55,294 bases of DNA from positions 1-55,294 of the forward strand of contig CALUWB010000003.1 of assembly GCA_944324375.1 (NCBI GenBank), read 5' to 3'. The notes under the pieces are model-generated. The model had not been told where the DNA came from. It searched no databases and worked only from the letters and a program-made list of their open reading frames with translations. The position numbers were made by a program, and so were the translations under genes. Below are positions 1-9,216 of this stretch, one piece after another. The DNA is from Candidatus Gastranaerophilales bacterium. Lineage in GTDB: Bacteria; Cyanobacteriota; Vampirovibrionia; Gastranaerophilales; Gastranaerophilaceae. The first letter of the stretch is position 1; each line of letters starts with the position of its first letter.

Positions 1-725
1 CAATAATGGTTGTACATCTTTATGGACAAGCTGTACAAATGGAAAAAATTTGGGAACTTGCAAAAAAATATAATCTAAAAGTTATTGAAGATTCTGCCCA
101 AGCTCATGGTGCTGGAATAAATGTTGGAAATGAAATAAAAAGAGTTGGCAATCTATCTGATGCATCAGGTTTTTCATTCTACCCTGGCAAAAATCTAGGA
201 TGTATGGGAGATGGTGGAGCTGTTACTACCAATGATGATGAATTAGCTCAAAAAATCAAAGCTATTGCTAATTATGGAAGTGATAGAAAATATCACCATA
301 TTTATAAAGGAGTAAATTCTCGTCTTGATGAAATCCAAGCTGTAGTATTGGATGTAAAACTAAAATATTTAGATAAAGATAACCAAAGACGTAGAGAAAT
401 TTCTCAATATTATAGAGAAAATATTAAGAATGAAAAAATAATCTTACCTGAAACATACAACGAAGATTCTCATGTCTGGCATGTATTTGTTGTAAGAACA
501 CAAGAGAGAGACAGATTTCAACAATATCTATTAGATAATGGAATCCAGACTATTATCCATTATCCAACACCGCCACATAAACAGGAATGTTACAAAGAAT
601 GGAATAATATGTCTTTTCCTATAACAGAAGAAATACATAAAACTATAATTAGTTTACCAATCTCTCCTGTTATGACTGATGAAGAAGTTAAAAAAGTTGT
701 TGAGGTAGTAAATGAATATATTTAA
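1..725 (+). CDS. DegT/DnrJ/EryC1-family PLP sugar aminotransferase (5' truncated)
   Basis: C-terminal part of a PLP-dependent aminotransferase that makes amino sugars on nucleotide-sugar precursors for surface polysaccharide. The frame is open through the left edge, so the ATG at position 6 is internal: the residues VVHLYGQ are the family motif that normally follows the N-terminal half. In the visible part, [11 protein letters not shown] carries the Asp that binds the PLP pyridine nitrogen, and SFYPGKNLG carries the Schiff-base Lys (about residue 62 counted from position 6). The C-terminal small domain with [15 protein letters not shown] is complete. The stop overlaps the next gene by 14 bp, so the two are probably co-transcribed. 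Family is sure; the sugar substrate cannot be told. Confidence 0.93.
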   Translation, partial: IMVVHLYGQAVQMEKIWELAKKYNLKVIEDSAQAHGAGINVGNEIKRVGNLSDASGFSFYPGKNLGCMGDGGAVTTNDDELAQKIKAIANYGSDRKYHHIYKGVNSRLDEIQAVVLDVKLKYLDKDNQRRREISQYYRENIKNEKIILPETYNEDSHVWHVFVVRTQERDRFQQYLLDNGIQTIIHYPTPPHKQECYKEWNNMSFPITEEIHKTIISLPISPVMTDEEVKKVVEVVNEYI

Positions 726-1509
726 TAATAAAAAATTTGATTTAATATGTAGTATTGGAGAAGATTGTGCTTGTTCTATGTATCTTAATAAATTTAAGCT
801 ACGAAATGCATCTTACCCTTTTGATTGGCTAACAAAATCTAATTTTGATACAAGAATAAGTCTTATACTTAATGATTTCCAACATTTTTGTAACAAAGAA
901 AATTTTCAAAAACTTGAAAATATAAGAGGAGAAATAGCTGATTGTAAAAATATTGAATATGAAAATAAAAAAACAGGTTTTTATTTCTATCACGATTTTG
1001 ATGCAAATTTAGATTTTAATGATGCATATGAAATTGTTAAAAAAAGATATGAAAGACGTATTAATAGGTTTTATAAACATATTAATAATTCTAAAAATAT
1101 ACTATTTGTATTTTGGGGACGTTCTGATTTTATAGATAATGAAAAATTAAAAGTATATCATCAACAACTAAAAAATAAATTTCGAAATCAAAATATTTAT
1201 TTGTTGATTCTAGAAAATACACCAAACCAAAATAATTTTATATATGATAATATATCTGAAAATATTTTAAAAATAAAATATGATATGACATCTTATGATA
1301 TAAATAAACCTCAAAATGCTTGTGCTGGAAATGTTTTACTAAATGACCAAATATTTAAACAACTAAAACTCAAAAAATCTATATCAACATATTTAAGAAA
1401 TATTTGTTTTTATTTATTGGTCAAATTCCCATCGATGTTTATACCTAAAAAACAAACTAGACGCAATTTTAGAGAAAAAATGAAATTATTAATATTTAAA
1501 GAAGATTAA
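712..1509 (+). CDS. DUF1796-type putative cysteine peptidase-like protein
   Basis: A 265-aa protein starting [20 protein letters not shown] and continuing with a YPFDWL stretch. This matches my memory of the DUF1796 family, described as papain-like putative cysteine peptidases and often found inside capsule and glycan clusters. Cys residues near 17-19 and the downstream FDW are the visible conserved points. Their catalytic role is not proven, and the family may instead act in glycan modification. It overlaps the aminotransferase by 14 bp and is followed after 2 bp by a glycosyltransferase, so it is an operon member. The coding sequence is extremely A-rich (Asn/Lys/Ile), as in the next three genes, which suits an exchangeable polysaccharide block. 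Confidence 0.7.
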   Translation: MNIFNNKKFDLICSIGEDCACSMYLNKFKLRNASYPFDWLTKSNFDTRISLILNDFQHFCNKENFQKLENIRGEIADCKNIEYENKKTGFYFYHDFDANLDFNDAYEIVKKRYERRINRFYKHINNSKNILFVFWGRSDFIDNEKLKVYHQQLKNKFRNQNIYLLILENTPNQNNFIYDNISENILKIKYDMTSYDINKPQNACAGNVLLNDQIFKQLKLKKSISTYLRNICFYLLVKFPSMFIPKKQTRRNFREKMKLLIFKED

Positions 1510-1511
1510 TT

Positions 1512-3020
1512 ATGAACAAAGAAGAGAAAATTATACAAAAACAACAAATTTATTTTGAAAAGTTATTAAATAAAATCGACAAAACAAAAAATATTGAAGA
1601 AAAAATAAACCTCGCGATTATTGCATCTGATTATGCAACATATAATCATACAGGGTATTATTATTCAACTAAACTTGAAAAATTATTTATTGATTATGCT
1701 AAATCTATTAAAGATGAATTAAAAAATAACTATAAACCAAATACTTTTTTGCATGTTTTAACCAAAGCCTTTACAGGTGGCGGACATACTAGAGTTGTTG
1801 AAAAATGGATTGAACAATCTCCTAATAATCAAACTCACTCTGTTATATGTATTAATCAAGAAAAAAATCAAATACCTGAAAAATTAAAAAATGCTATTAA
1901 AGAAAAAAATGGCGAATTAATTTTATTAAATAAAGATAATTTAAAAGATAGAGCCATTGAATTAAGAAAAATTGCAAGCGAATATGAATATGTTATTCTT
2001 CATACCCATATGGAAGACCCAACAGCTCTTGTGGCATTTGGATCAGAAGATTTTAAAAGACCTATTATATTCTATAACCATGCAGATCACATGTTTTGGT
2101 TAGGCAAAAGTGTCACAGATAAATTAGCTACATTGAGAGAACATGCTGACACTTTAACAATACCCAAAAGGAATATAAAAGATTCTTTTATGCTTGGTGT
2201 TCCTATTGAATCAAAAACTAGAGAAATTGTTGATAAAAAAATTGCAAAAGAAAAACTCAAGCTTGATACAAATAAAAAACTTATTGTATCTGCAGGAAAT
2301 CCTCATAAATACACTCCAATGTGTGGAAAATCTTTTGTAGATTACTTATTAAATATAATAAAAGAAAATGATAATATTCAAATTATTATAATAGGACCTA
2401 ATCCAAAAGAGAAACTTTGGAAACTAGCTTATAAAAAATCTAATGGGATAATAAAAGCCATAGGACAAGTCGATTACAATAACGGTTATTTTGATTATAT
2501 GAATGCAGCTGATTTAGTAATAGATTCTTGGCCTATGGGAGGCGGAACTGTTATGATTGATGCATTATCATGCAACACTCCTGTCTTAGCATTTAAAAAT
2601 CCTATTGGACAATTTGATTATTTAGCTAAATCGCAAGCATATTGCAAAACCGAAGATGAATTGTATCAAAAAATAAAACTCGTATTAAATAATGAAAATT
2701 TTTGCAACAATTTAGTTAATGAAGTTAAAACAAATCTTAAGCAAGATCATTCTGTAGAAAATTGGGGTAAAAAGCTAGAAAAATTAATCGAAATTACTCC
2801 CAAAACTCATACAGTAAAAGATGTTTCACAAGAAAAAGAAAACAAAGAAATTGACGAGGCTGCAATTTGTCTAAATTATATATATAACAAAGGGTTCAAA
2901 AAAAATAATAAATTAAAAGTTTTTAAATACCATATGTTATATTATATAAATAAATTTATTTTTAATAATAAAAAAGAGACTTATAGATATTTAAAAAAAT
3001 ACCATATGTTTAATATTTAA
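1512..3020 (+). CDS. GT-B-like glycosyltransferase of a surface-glycan cluster
   Basis: 502 aa. An N-terminal helical region (about residues 1-80) precedes a Rossmann-like start, LHVLTKAFTGGGHTRVVEKW, which resembles the GGH(x)R acceptor loop of GT4 enzymes. The C-terminal half has an nGNP-type strand (IVSAGNPHKYTP) and ADLVIDSWPMGGGTVMIDAL, which resembles the nucleotide-sugar-binding segment of GT4/GT41 enzymes. There is no signal peptide, so it should be cytoplasmic. The last 70 residues are basic and aromatic and may lie at the membrane. Context (DegT aminotransferase, two GT2 enzymes, UDP-glucose dehydrogenase) supports a role in capsule or O-antigen assembly. Donor and acceptor are unknown. 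Confidence 0.75.
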   Translation: MNKEEKIIQKQQIYFEKLLNKIDKTKNIEEKINLAIIASDYATYNHTGYYYSTKLEKLFIDYAKSIKDELKNNYKPNTFLHVLTKAFTGGGHTRVVEKWIEQSPNNQTHSVICINQEKNQIPEKLKNAIKEKNGELILLNKDNLKDRAIELRKIASEYEYVILHTHMEDPTALVAFGSEDFKRPIIFYNHADHMFWLGKSVTDKLATLREHADTLTIPKRNIKDSFMLGVPIESKTREIVDKKIAKEKLKLDTNKKLIVSAGNPHKYTPMCGKSFVDYLLNIIKENDNIQIIIIGPNPKEKLWKLAYKKSNGIIKAIGQVDYNNGYFDYMNAADLVIDSWPMGGGTVMIDALSCNTPVLAFKNPIGQFDYLAKSQAYCKTEDELYQKIKLVLNNENFCNNLVNEVKTNLKQDHSVENWGKKLEKLIEITPKTHTVKDVSQEKENKEIDEAAICLNYIYNKGFKKNNKLKVFKYHMLYYINKFIFNNKKETYRYLKKYHMFNI

Positions 3021-3075
3021 CCGATTTCTTTTTATATGATAAAATTAAAATATTATAAAATTTAAGGATAAATAA

Positions 3076-3960
3076 ATGTCAAAAAAATTAATCTCAGTTG
3101 TAATGAGTGTATACAACACAAAAGAGAGCTATTTAAGAGAAGCCATAGAAAGCATTCTTAATCAAACCTATACAAATTTTGAATTCATTATTATTAATGA
3201 TGGTTCTACAAATAATGCAGAAGAAGTCATTCTATCATATCAAGATGATAGAATAAAATACTACAAACAAGAAAACAAAGGAATTTCTGCATCTAGAAAT
3301 TTTGGGACAAATGTTTCGAATGGTGAATATATTGCTGTAATGGATTCTGATGACATTGCTGTTCCTGAAAGATTTGAAAAAGAAATAACCTTTTTAGAAA
3401 ATAATCCAGAATATTCTCTTGTTGGTTCTTGGTTCAAAGTTTTTCCTAGAAATGAAATTGCTAAAATGATTGAAAAACCAAGATTATTAGATTTTTTCAA
3501 TAAATGTTGGATTATACATTCTTCTGTTATGTTTAGAAAAAAAGATTTTGTTGAAAATAATCTTTTCTATAATGAAAATCTAAACTGCGCAATTGATTAT
3601 GATTTATGGTGCAGAGCTATTAAAAAACTTAAATTCTATAACATACAAGAAATACTAATCAACTATAGAGTAGAAGGACAAGGAATTGCTACTAAAAAAC
3701 GAGATGAAAGAATAAAAAATACAATCCGTATACAACAAAATATTCTTGATAGTTTAACATCTGATAAAAAATTACAACAAAGAATTATAAAAGGGATATG
3801 TTCTAAACAAAAAATTGGAAAAAACCTTAAAGAACAAATTTTCTCTGTCAAAAATTCATTAGAATTTGATAAAAAATACAAAATTATCACAATATTGGGA
3901 ATAGAAATTAGGTTCTTAAATAAAATTTATAAAAATCTTGAAAGAGGTCAAAATGTCTAA
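3076..3960 (+). CDS. GT2-family glycosyltransferase
   Basis: 294 aa with a classic GT-A fold: SVVMSVYNTKESYLREAIES at the N-terminus, IIINDGSTNN binding the nucleotide sugar, a GISASRNFG loop, and the metal-binding DSDD at about residue 91. It probably transfers an activated sugar onto a growing lipid-linked or surface glycan in the cytoplasm. AAGGATAAATAA-ATG gives a Shine-Dalgarno site 6-7 nt before the start. The 3' end overlaps the next GT2 gene by 8 bp. A 55-bp gap precedes it, with an AT-rich stretch that could hold a weak promoter. Confidence 0.9.
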   Translation: MSKKLISVVMSVYNTKESYLREAIESILNQTYTNFEFIIINDGSTNNAEEVILSYQDDRIKYYKQENKGISASRNFGTNVSNGEYIAVMDSDDIAVPERFEKEITFLENNPEYSLVGSWFKVFPRNEIAKMIEKPRLLDFFNKCWIIHSSVMFRKKDFVENNLFYNENLNCAIDYDLWCRAIKKLKFYNIQEILINYRVEGQGIATKKRDERIKNTIRIQQNILDSLTSDKKLQQRIIKGICSKQKIGKNLKEQIFSVKNSLEFDKKYKIITILGIEIRFLNKIYKNLERGQNV

Positions 3961-4837
3961 AATTTCTGTTATCATTCCAGTATACAATGCTTTAGAAGAT
4001 TTAAAAGTCTTAGTTGAAAGCTTAAAAAATAATTTTAATTTTTCTTTAGGAAAAATTATTTTAATTAATGATTGTTCTAAAAAAGAAACTACTGATTACT
4101 TAATTAATTTAAATAAAGAAAATCCTCAATTTAATATTTGTCATAATGAACAAAATCTTGGTTTTATAAAAACATGCAATAAAGGAATGAAAATTGCAAA
4201 AGGAGAAATTATTGTACTTCTCAATTCTGATACTCAAATTCCAAAATTATTTGCAGAAAAAATTATTGATTGTTTTAATGCCAACACTAAAATCGGAATT
4301 GCTTCTCCAATTAGTTCTTGTTCTGATGCTTATTTTATACCTTTAGAAAAAGGGTATTCTTTAGAAAATATAAATAATAGATTAGATAATAAACATAAAA
4401 TATCATATCCTGATATTCTTGCTGCTGAAGGCTTCTGTTTCTGCATTAGAAAACAAGTAATTGAACAAATTGGATATTTAGATGAAATTTATGGAAAAGG
4501 ATACCACGAAGAAATTGACTTTGCATTAAGAGCAACTACTTACGGATGGAAAAATGTTTTAATTGACAATCTTTATGTATATCATGCAAGACAAGCTTCT
4601 TTTGGAAGTGAAGAACGAAAAAAATTAATTCAACAAAATAATAAAATTTTTAATGAAAGATGGGAAGAATATGTTGACAAAAGAAAAAAAGATTTGAAAA
4701 ATCCTATTCCTAAAATTTATAAAGACATATTCCCAATAAAAAGTTTTTTTGAAAACATTTTTAGCATAAAGAAAATACAAAATTCTATCATTATAAGATT
4801 TTTATTTATTAAAATCTCAAAAAAAATAAAAAACTAA
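3953..4837 (+). CDS. GT2-family glycosyltransferase (rhamnosyltransferase-like)
   Basis: 294 aa from the ATG at 3953. This start is preferred over an upstream in-frame codon at 3938 because it has AGAGG five nt upstream and begins directly with the GT2 strand SKISVIIPVYNALEDLKVLV. Visible motifs are ILINDCSKKET, LNSDTQIP (DxD-like) and a GYLDEIYGKGYHEEIDFALR segment typical of GT2 enzymes that add deoxyhexoses. No membrane segment is evident. It overlaps the upstream GT2 gene by 8 bp, which suggests translational coupling. The specificity is inferred by analogy only. Confidence 0.88.
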   Translation: MSKISVIIPVYNALEDLKVLVESLKNNFNFSLGKIILINDCSKKETTDYLINLNKENPQFNICHNEQNLGFIKTCNKGMKIAKGEIIVLLNSDTQIPKLFAEKIIDCFNANTKIGIASPISSCSDAYFIPLEKGYSLENINNRLDNKHKISYPDILAAEGFCFCIRKQVIEQIGYLDEIYGKGYHEEIDFALRATTYGWKNVLIDNLYVYHARQASFGSEERKKLIQQNNKIFNERWEEYVDKRKKDLKNPIPKIYKDIFPIKSFFENIFSIKKIQNSIIIRFLFIKISKKIKN

Positions 4838-4865
4838 TTTAACAACAAATAAGAAGGAAAAAGAA

Positions 4866-6167
4866 ATGCAAATAACAGTAGTAGGAACAGGATATGTAGG
4901 TTTGGTAGCGGGGGCTTGCTTCGCTGATATGGGTAATGATGTTATCTGTATCGATAACAACCTTGAAAAAATTGAACAACTTAAAAACGGTATAATCCCT
5001 ATATACGAACCGGGACTTGAAGAACTTGTTAAATCTAATGTTATAGAAAATAGGCTTGTTTTCTCATCTGATTTAGATTCAGCAGTCAAAAAATCTCAAG
5101 TTTGTTTCATTGCTGTTGGAACTCCTCAAGGAGAAGATGGTTCTGCTGATTTACAATATGTGTTCAATGTTGCTGAATCTATTGCCAAATCTATGAACGA
5201 ATACAAAGTCATTGTTGATAAATCAACTGTACCTGTTGGAACTGCTGAAAAAGTTGCTGATATTATTAAAGAGAATACCATTTACCCCTTTGATGTTGTC
5301 TCAAATCCAGAGTTCCTAAAACAAGGTAATGCAGTTGATGATTTCCTTCACCCTGACAGAGTCGTTATTGGTTCAGATTCAGACAAAGCTACACAAATTA
5401 TGCAAGATATTTATTCTCCGTTCTTTAGAACAGGAAACCGTGTAATTGTTATGGATGTTAAATCTGCTGAAATGACTAAATACGCTGCAAATTCTTTCCT
5501 TGCAACAAAAATTTCGTTCATGAACGAAATCGCAAACCTTTGCGAAAAAGTTGGTGCAGACGCTGAAATGGTTAGAGTTGGAATGTCCACAGATTCTCGT
5601 ATCGGTAACAAATTCCTATTCCCTGGGCTTGGTTACGGTGGAAGCTGTTTTCCTAAGGATGTTAAAGCTCTTATTAAAACAGGGTTAGAAAATGATTGTG
5701 AAATGAGTATAATCTCATCTGCTGATAAAGTTAACAAAGAACAAAGAAATATTTTTATCGAAAAAATTACAACTCGTTTTGGACAAAATCTTCAAGGCAA
5801 AACTTTTGGAGTGTGGGGGCTTGCATTCAAACCTAAAACGAACGATATGAGAGAAGCTCCTGCTATAACTATAATTAATGCTTTATTAGAAAAAGGTGCA
5901 AAAGTAAAAGCGTTCGATCCTAAAGCTATGGAAACTGCTAAATTTTATTTTGAAGATAAAATAACTTACACAAAAACTGCATATGAGTCATTAGAAGATG
6001 CTGATTGTATGTTATTATTAACAGAGTGGAATGAATTTAGAAGACCTGATTTTGAAAAAATTAAGTCTTTACTAAAAAATCCTGTTATCTTTGACGGTCG
6101 TAACCAATACGATGAAAAAAGACTAAGAGAAAAAGGATTTGAATATTATCAAATAGGAAAAAAATAG
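4866..6167 (+). CDS. ugd: UDP-glucose 6-dehydrogenase
   Basis: 433 aa, the usual length. It oxidises UDP-glucose to UDP-glucuronate in two NAD-dependent steps. The N-terminal Rossmann motif is GTGYVGLVAGACFADMG. The substrate loop VGTPQGEDGSADL, the EFLKQGNAVDDFLHPDR segment and the catalytic-cysteine motif GYGGSCFPKD (Cys about 261) are all present, and the C-terminal domain carries GLAFKPKTNDMREAP. AAGAAGGAAAAAGAA precedes the ATG. It is less A-rich than the upstream glycosyltransferases, like a conserved backbone gene next to an exchangeable block. The next gene starts at the base after its stop codon, so they form one operon. Confidence 0.97.
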   Translation: MQITVVGTGYVGLVAGACFADMGNDVICIDNNLEKIEQLKNGIIPIYEPGLEELVKSNVIENRLVFSSDLDSAVKKSQVCFIAVGTPQGEDGSADLQYVFNVAESIAKSMNEYKVIVDKSTVPVGTAEKVADIIKENTIYPFDVVSNPEFLKQGNAVDDFLHPDRVVIGSDSDKATQIMQDIYSPFFRTGNRVIVMDVKSAEMTKYAANSFLATKISFMNEIANLCEKVGADAEMVRVGMSTDSRIGNKFLFPGLGYGGSCFPKDVKALIKTGLENDCEMSIISSADKVNKEQRNIFIEKITTRFGQNLQGKTFGVWGLAFKPKTNDMREAPAITIINALLEKGAKVKAFDPKAMETAKFYFEDKITYTKTAYESLEDADCMLLLTEWNEFRRPDFEKIKSLLKNPVIFDGRNQYDEKRLREKGFEYYQIGKK

Positions 6168-7043
6168 ATGGATAAAAAAGTTTTATTAACAGGTGTTACA
6201 GGACTTATAGGAAAAGAAATTATTGAGCCATTAAAAAATCTAGGATACAAAATATCGGCATTAACTATTGATGAAAATAATCCTGATAATGGCGTTAATT
6301 GGATTAAGTGTAATCTATTCGATGAAGAATCTGTTAAAAAAGCTTTTGAAACCGTTAAACCAACCCACTTGATGAACTTTGCATGGGCTACAACAGGAGA
6401 TTATTTATCTTCTGATATAAATTTGGAATTTATAAAAGCTGGAATTAATTTATTAAAATATTTCAAACAAAATGGTGGTAAACGCGCAGTTTACGTTGGA
6501 ACATGTTTTGAATACAAATTCAAAGATGAACCATTGAAAGAATATGACACAGTTAATCCTCAAACATTATATGCAACAAGCAAAAATGCACTAAGAGAAA
6601 TAGCAGAATCTTTTTGCAAAACAAATCAAATATCTTTTGGATACGGAAGAATATTTTATGTATATGGCCACGGAGAAAACGAAAAAAGACTTACTGCTCA
6701 TTTAATAAAAACTTTGCAAGAAGATAAAGAAGTAACAATCAATTGTGGAAGATTAATAAAAGATTATATGTACACAAAAGATATTGCAGGTGGCTTTGCA
6801 GCATTCTTAGACAGTAATGTTGAAGGAATTGTTAATATGGCAACAGGTAAAGGAATCTCATTAAGAGATTATTCAACATATATTGCAAAAAAATTAGGCA
6901 AAGAAAAATATTTGATAATCAAAGAAGAAGATACAAACCAACCAGAAATAATTGTAGGTGATAATACTAGATTAACTAAAGAAGTTGGATACAAAATAAA
7001 ATATACATTTGAACAAGCAATTAATGAAATCTTAAATTACTAA
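6168..7043 (+). CDS. NAD-dependent epimerase/dehydratase (extended SDR)
   Basis: 291 aa. The N-terminal TGVTGLIGKEIIEPL is the glycine-rich NAD motif of extended short-chain dehydrogenases. The active site is visible as CFEYKF with the downstream YATSKNAL (YxxxK). GYGRIFYVYGHGENE and the C-terminal VNMATGKGISLRDY suit a nucleotide-sugar epimerase or reductase of the RmlD/GDP-mannose type. It starts on the base after the ugd stop. It ends the polysaccharide cluster and is followed by a bidirectional terminator at 7087. The precise sugar is unknown. Confidence 0.85.
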   Translation: MDKKVLLTGVTGLIGKEIIEPLKNLGYKISALTIDENNPDNGVNWIKCNLFDEESVKKAFETVKPTHLMNFAWATTGDYLSSDINLEFIKAGINLLKYFKQNGGKRAVYVGTCFEYKFKDEPLKEYDTVNPQTLYATSKNALREIAESFCKTNQISFGYGRIFYVYGHGENEKRLTAHLIKTLQEDKEVTINCGRLIKDYMYTKDIAGGFAAFLDSNVEGIVNMATGKGISLRDYSTYIAKKLGKEKYLIIKEEDTNQPEIIVGDNTRLTKEVGYKIKYTFEQAINEILNY

Positions 7044-7085
7044 AATTAAATCATTATAATTTTTGAAATAATTAAACACTAAAAA

Positions 7086-7230
7086 AGGCTTAAATTAACT
7101 TTTAAGCCTTTATTAAATCTTCTCCCCTTTACTCCCAAAATAAATGATTAATAATTCATATTCCATTATAATATATAATCTTTTTCAACTCTCCCCTTGA
7201 GTCTTGTAGCCATCACTCCCTTCCAAGTAC
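7086..7230 (-). ncRNA. candidate minus-strand small RNA with repeated GGGAG motifs
   Basis: A minus-strand promoter, TTGATT (7265-7260), 17 nt, TAATAT (7242-7237), would start an RNA near 7230. That RNA would end at the hairpin 7108-7087 followed by a U-run. The RNA contains several GGGAG/GGGGAG words, one of which stands just before a 15-codon ORF starting MATRLKGR. I do not recognise a family. It could also be a short leader or a decayed gene. Nothing else in this stretch suggests a protein. Confidence 0.35.
7087..7113. terminator. bidirectional rho-independent terminator
   Basis: Stem GGCTTAAA / TTTAAGCC with a 6-nt loop. A T-rich tail follows on the plus strand and a run of six T follows on the minus strand. 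It closes the polysaccharide operon and, in the other direction, the candidate small RNA. Confidence 0.8.
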
Positions 7231-7265
7231 ACTGTTATATTAGGCTAACCACATTGGATAATCAA

Positions 7266-7718
7266 GTAAAGAATTTTGCATGAAAAATTTACAATCTAAC
7301 ATGCCCCATACCATTACTATAACTAAGACTTATTTACATTCTTAATGAACAAATTTTAATGAAATTTGGTTAAAAAATCGAACTTTTTTGGTTGACTTTT
7401 TATTTTTAATAAGAAGCTTAATAAAAATAACACTTGTAAAAATCGATTATAAATTACAACCAAATGTGAAGAAATATTATAACAAATTTTTACCGACATT
7501 AATTAGGCTAAAACCTAATAAATATAAATATTTACCCCCTTTGCAAGTAATTGTTAATATTTATTTAGTAAATTTTTGTTTAACTTTTTTAAAACTTATT
7601 TTTATCAATAAACATGAGCATTTTAACCGATTGTGAACATTGAAAACGTGTAAAAAAATTGTCATGCAAACACTTAATATTTGTTTTTTATCTTTAAATT
7701 TGGTTTAATAATTATACA
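7266..7718. other. non-coding AT-rich stretch upstream of the cobalamin adenosyltransferase
   Basis: No convincing gene. An 82-codon open frame at 7388-7636 starts with GTT/TTG-type codons over a promoter-like TTGACT, has no Shine-Dalgarno site and reads as low-complexity Ile/Lys/Leu/Asn, so it is not called. The end of the stretch (about 7690-7715) is T/A-rich and may hold the promoter for the structured leader that follows, but no clear -35/-10 pair stands out. Confidence 0.5.
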
Positions 7719-7797
7719 GACATCCAAAACATTATTTAAGTTTTGTATAACTAAATGTTGGGAGAGAAAAAATCAATTACATTATTGATAGGATGTC
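7719..7797 (+). ncRNA. structured leader resembling a three-way junction, upstream of cobA/btuR
   Basis: GACATCC (7719-7725) pairs perfectly with GGATGTC (7791-7797). Inside lie two further stems, AAAAC/GTTTT (7726-7730 with 7740-7744) and ATCAAT/ATTGAT (about 7772-7789), with an unpaired G-rich stretch, GTTGGGAGAGAAAA, between them. The result is a compact three-stem junction 65 nt before the GTG start of the cobalamin adenosyltransferase. It lacks the B12-box of cobalamin riboswitches, so if it is a regulatory RNA it is not that class. The fold was worked out by eye. Confidence 0.4.
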
Positions 7798-7861
7798 AAA
7801 ATAGTTGATAAAATTTAAAATTAAAGTAGAAAATGCAGTTAGTATTTCGGAGGGCATATTA

Positions 7862-8395
7862 GTGTTAGAACACGGTTATATTCAAATCTATACAGGAGAT
7901 GGTAAAGGAAAAACTACAGCATCTTTAGGACTAGCACTTCGTGCCTTGGGACACGGTTGGAAAGTTTTAATTATACAATTTACTAAAGGAGATTCAGGAA
8001 CTTCTTATGGAGAAATTGCTTCTTCTTCTAAATTCTTACCTAATCTTGACGTTGTTCAATTTGGGATGGATAGAGTTGTTTATTCACATAATATTTGTAT
8101 GGACGACTATAAAGAAGCAAAAAAAGGATGGGAATTCGCTAAAAATGCTATTAATAGTGGCGAATACCAATTGATTATTCTTGATGAAATCAATATTTGT
8201 GTTTCTCTTGGGATGATTAAAGTAGCTGATGTTAAAGATGCTTTATTAAATAAACCTGAAAATCTTGAAATTGTTTTAACCGGAAGATACGCACACCCTG
8301 AATTACAAGCTTTAGCTCATCTTGTTACTGAGATGAAACCTATCAAACACTATTTTGATATGGGAGTTATGGCTAGACAGGGTATAGAATATTAA
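7862..8395 (+). CDS. cob(I)alamin adenosyltransferase (CobA/CobO type)
   Basis: 177 aa from a GTG start at 7862. GGAGG lies 8 nt upstream, whereas a longer open frame starting at 7805 lacks any ribosome site, so the shorter form is preferred. It transfers the adenosyl group of ATP to cob(I)alamin to make coenzyme B12. The N-terminal GYIQIYTGDGKGKTTASLG holds the P-loop; LIILDEINIC is the Walker B-like strand; VLTGRYAHPEL follows. The C-terminus keeps MKPIKHYFDMGVMARQGIEY, the usual end of this family. A terminator follows. The structured leader upstream may control it. Confidence 0.95.
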   Translation: MLEHGYIQIYTGDGKGKTTASLGLALRALGHGWKVLIIQFTKGDSGTSYGEIASSSKFLPNLDVVQFGMDRVVYSHNICMDDYKEAKKGWEFAKNAINSGEYQLIILDEINICVSLGMIKVADVKDALLNKPENLEIVLTGRYAHPELQALAHLVTEMKPIKHYFDMGVMARQGIEY

Positions 8396-8423
8396 TTTGA
8401 AGAGAGATGATTATTAAATTGTA

Positions 8424-8450
8424 ACGAGTCTTATTAGACTCGTTTTTTTT
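8424..8450 (+). terminator. rho-independent terminator after cobA
   Basis: ACGAGTC / GACTCGT stem with a short ATTA-type loop, followed by eight T. Confidence 0.9.
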
Positions 8451-8493
8451 ATGGATTGATTTTATTAACCTAAAATGATACTATTTTTGTAAT

Positions 8494-9150
8494 ATGGCCA
8501 ATGATTTAATTAATGATAAATCCGAAGTTAAATTCGCGAAACTTCTTTTTAATAAAGGTACAGATGATGCTCTTAGCTTCAACTGTCTTATTAAAGATAT
8601 TAAACAAGAATATGTTAACTTCGTTGGAATGTCTGATTACACAGATCAAGTATCTCTTGGTGCCCCAGTAAATATTAAAATTTACTCAACAAATGGTGTG
8701 GTTGCTGCTGAAGCTACTCTATTAAAAGTATTTAAGTATGGAAATACTCCTATTTATACTACCACATACCCTACACCATACGAACATACTCAAAAAAGAG
8801 CTTATTATAGAGCTGATATGCATTTGCCTGTTACTCTTCTGGTTGTGTTACCTAACGGAAGTACAAAACAAATTAATGCTACTACTAAAAATATTTCGGG
8901 AAGAGGAATGTGTTTTATTTCGCTTGAACCAACTTTTCCTGAATATTTCTCCATTACAGTCAATGTTAGATTTAAACAAAAATTTATTGTTACTACTGCT
9001 GATTTTATTTATACTAATCCGGTTAAATATAAAGATGCTATTCTATATATTCACGCATTTAAATTCACTGGGATAGAACCTGAAGATATTAATTTTATTG
9101 TTAAAGAATGCTTCTTATTCCAAATTGAAAGAAAAAAATTACAATCGTAA
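8494..9150 (+). CDS. PilZ-domain protein, possible c-di-GMP receptor
   Basis: 218 aa. A YcgR-N-like half (residues 1-95) precedes a PilZ domain. The cyclic-di-GMP signature is visible as KRAYYRADM (RxxxR type, about residues 101-107) and NISGRGMCF (N/DxSxxG, about residues 134-142). No membrane segment. It lies upstream of a MotA/TolQ-like and MotB/OmpA-like pair in the same orientation, so it may control that motor complex as YcgR controls flagella; this is inference. A TACTAT hexamer at 8479-8484, nine nt from the ATG, suggests a nearly leaderless mRNA. Confidence 0.85.
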   Translation: MANDLINDKSEVKFAKLLFNKGTDDALSFNCLIKDIKQEYVNFVGMSDYTDQVSLGAPVNIKIYSTNGVVAAEATLLKVFKYGNTPIYTTTYPTPYEHTQKRAYYRADMHLPVTLLVVLPNGSTKQINATTKNISGRGMCFISLEPTFPEYFSITVNVRFKQKFIVTTADFIYTNPVKYKDAILYIHAFKFTGIEPEDINFIVKECFLFQIERKKLQS

Positions 9151-9216
9151 ATATTTTTTTGACTTTATTAAAAAAATAACTAAAATATATAATGTAGATA
9201 GTGAAGGTTAAATTAA

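Noticed and set aside
7388-7636. 82-codon open frame upstream of cobA
   Set aside because: No ribosome site or ATG, starts over a promoter-like sequence, and composition is that of AT-rich non-coding DNA.
7719-7797. Cobalamin riboswitch
   Set aside because: The conserved B12-box and its surrounding core are absent, although the gene downstream acts on cobalamin.
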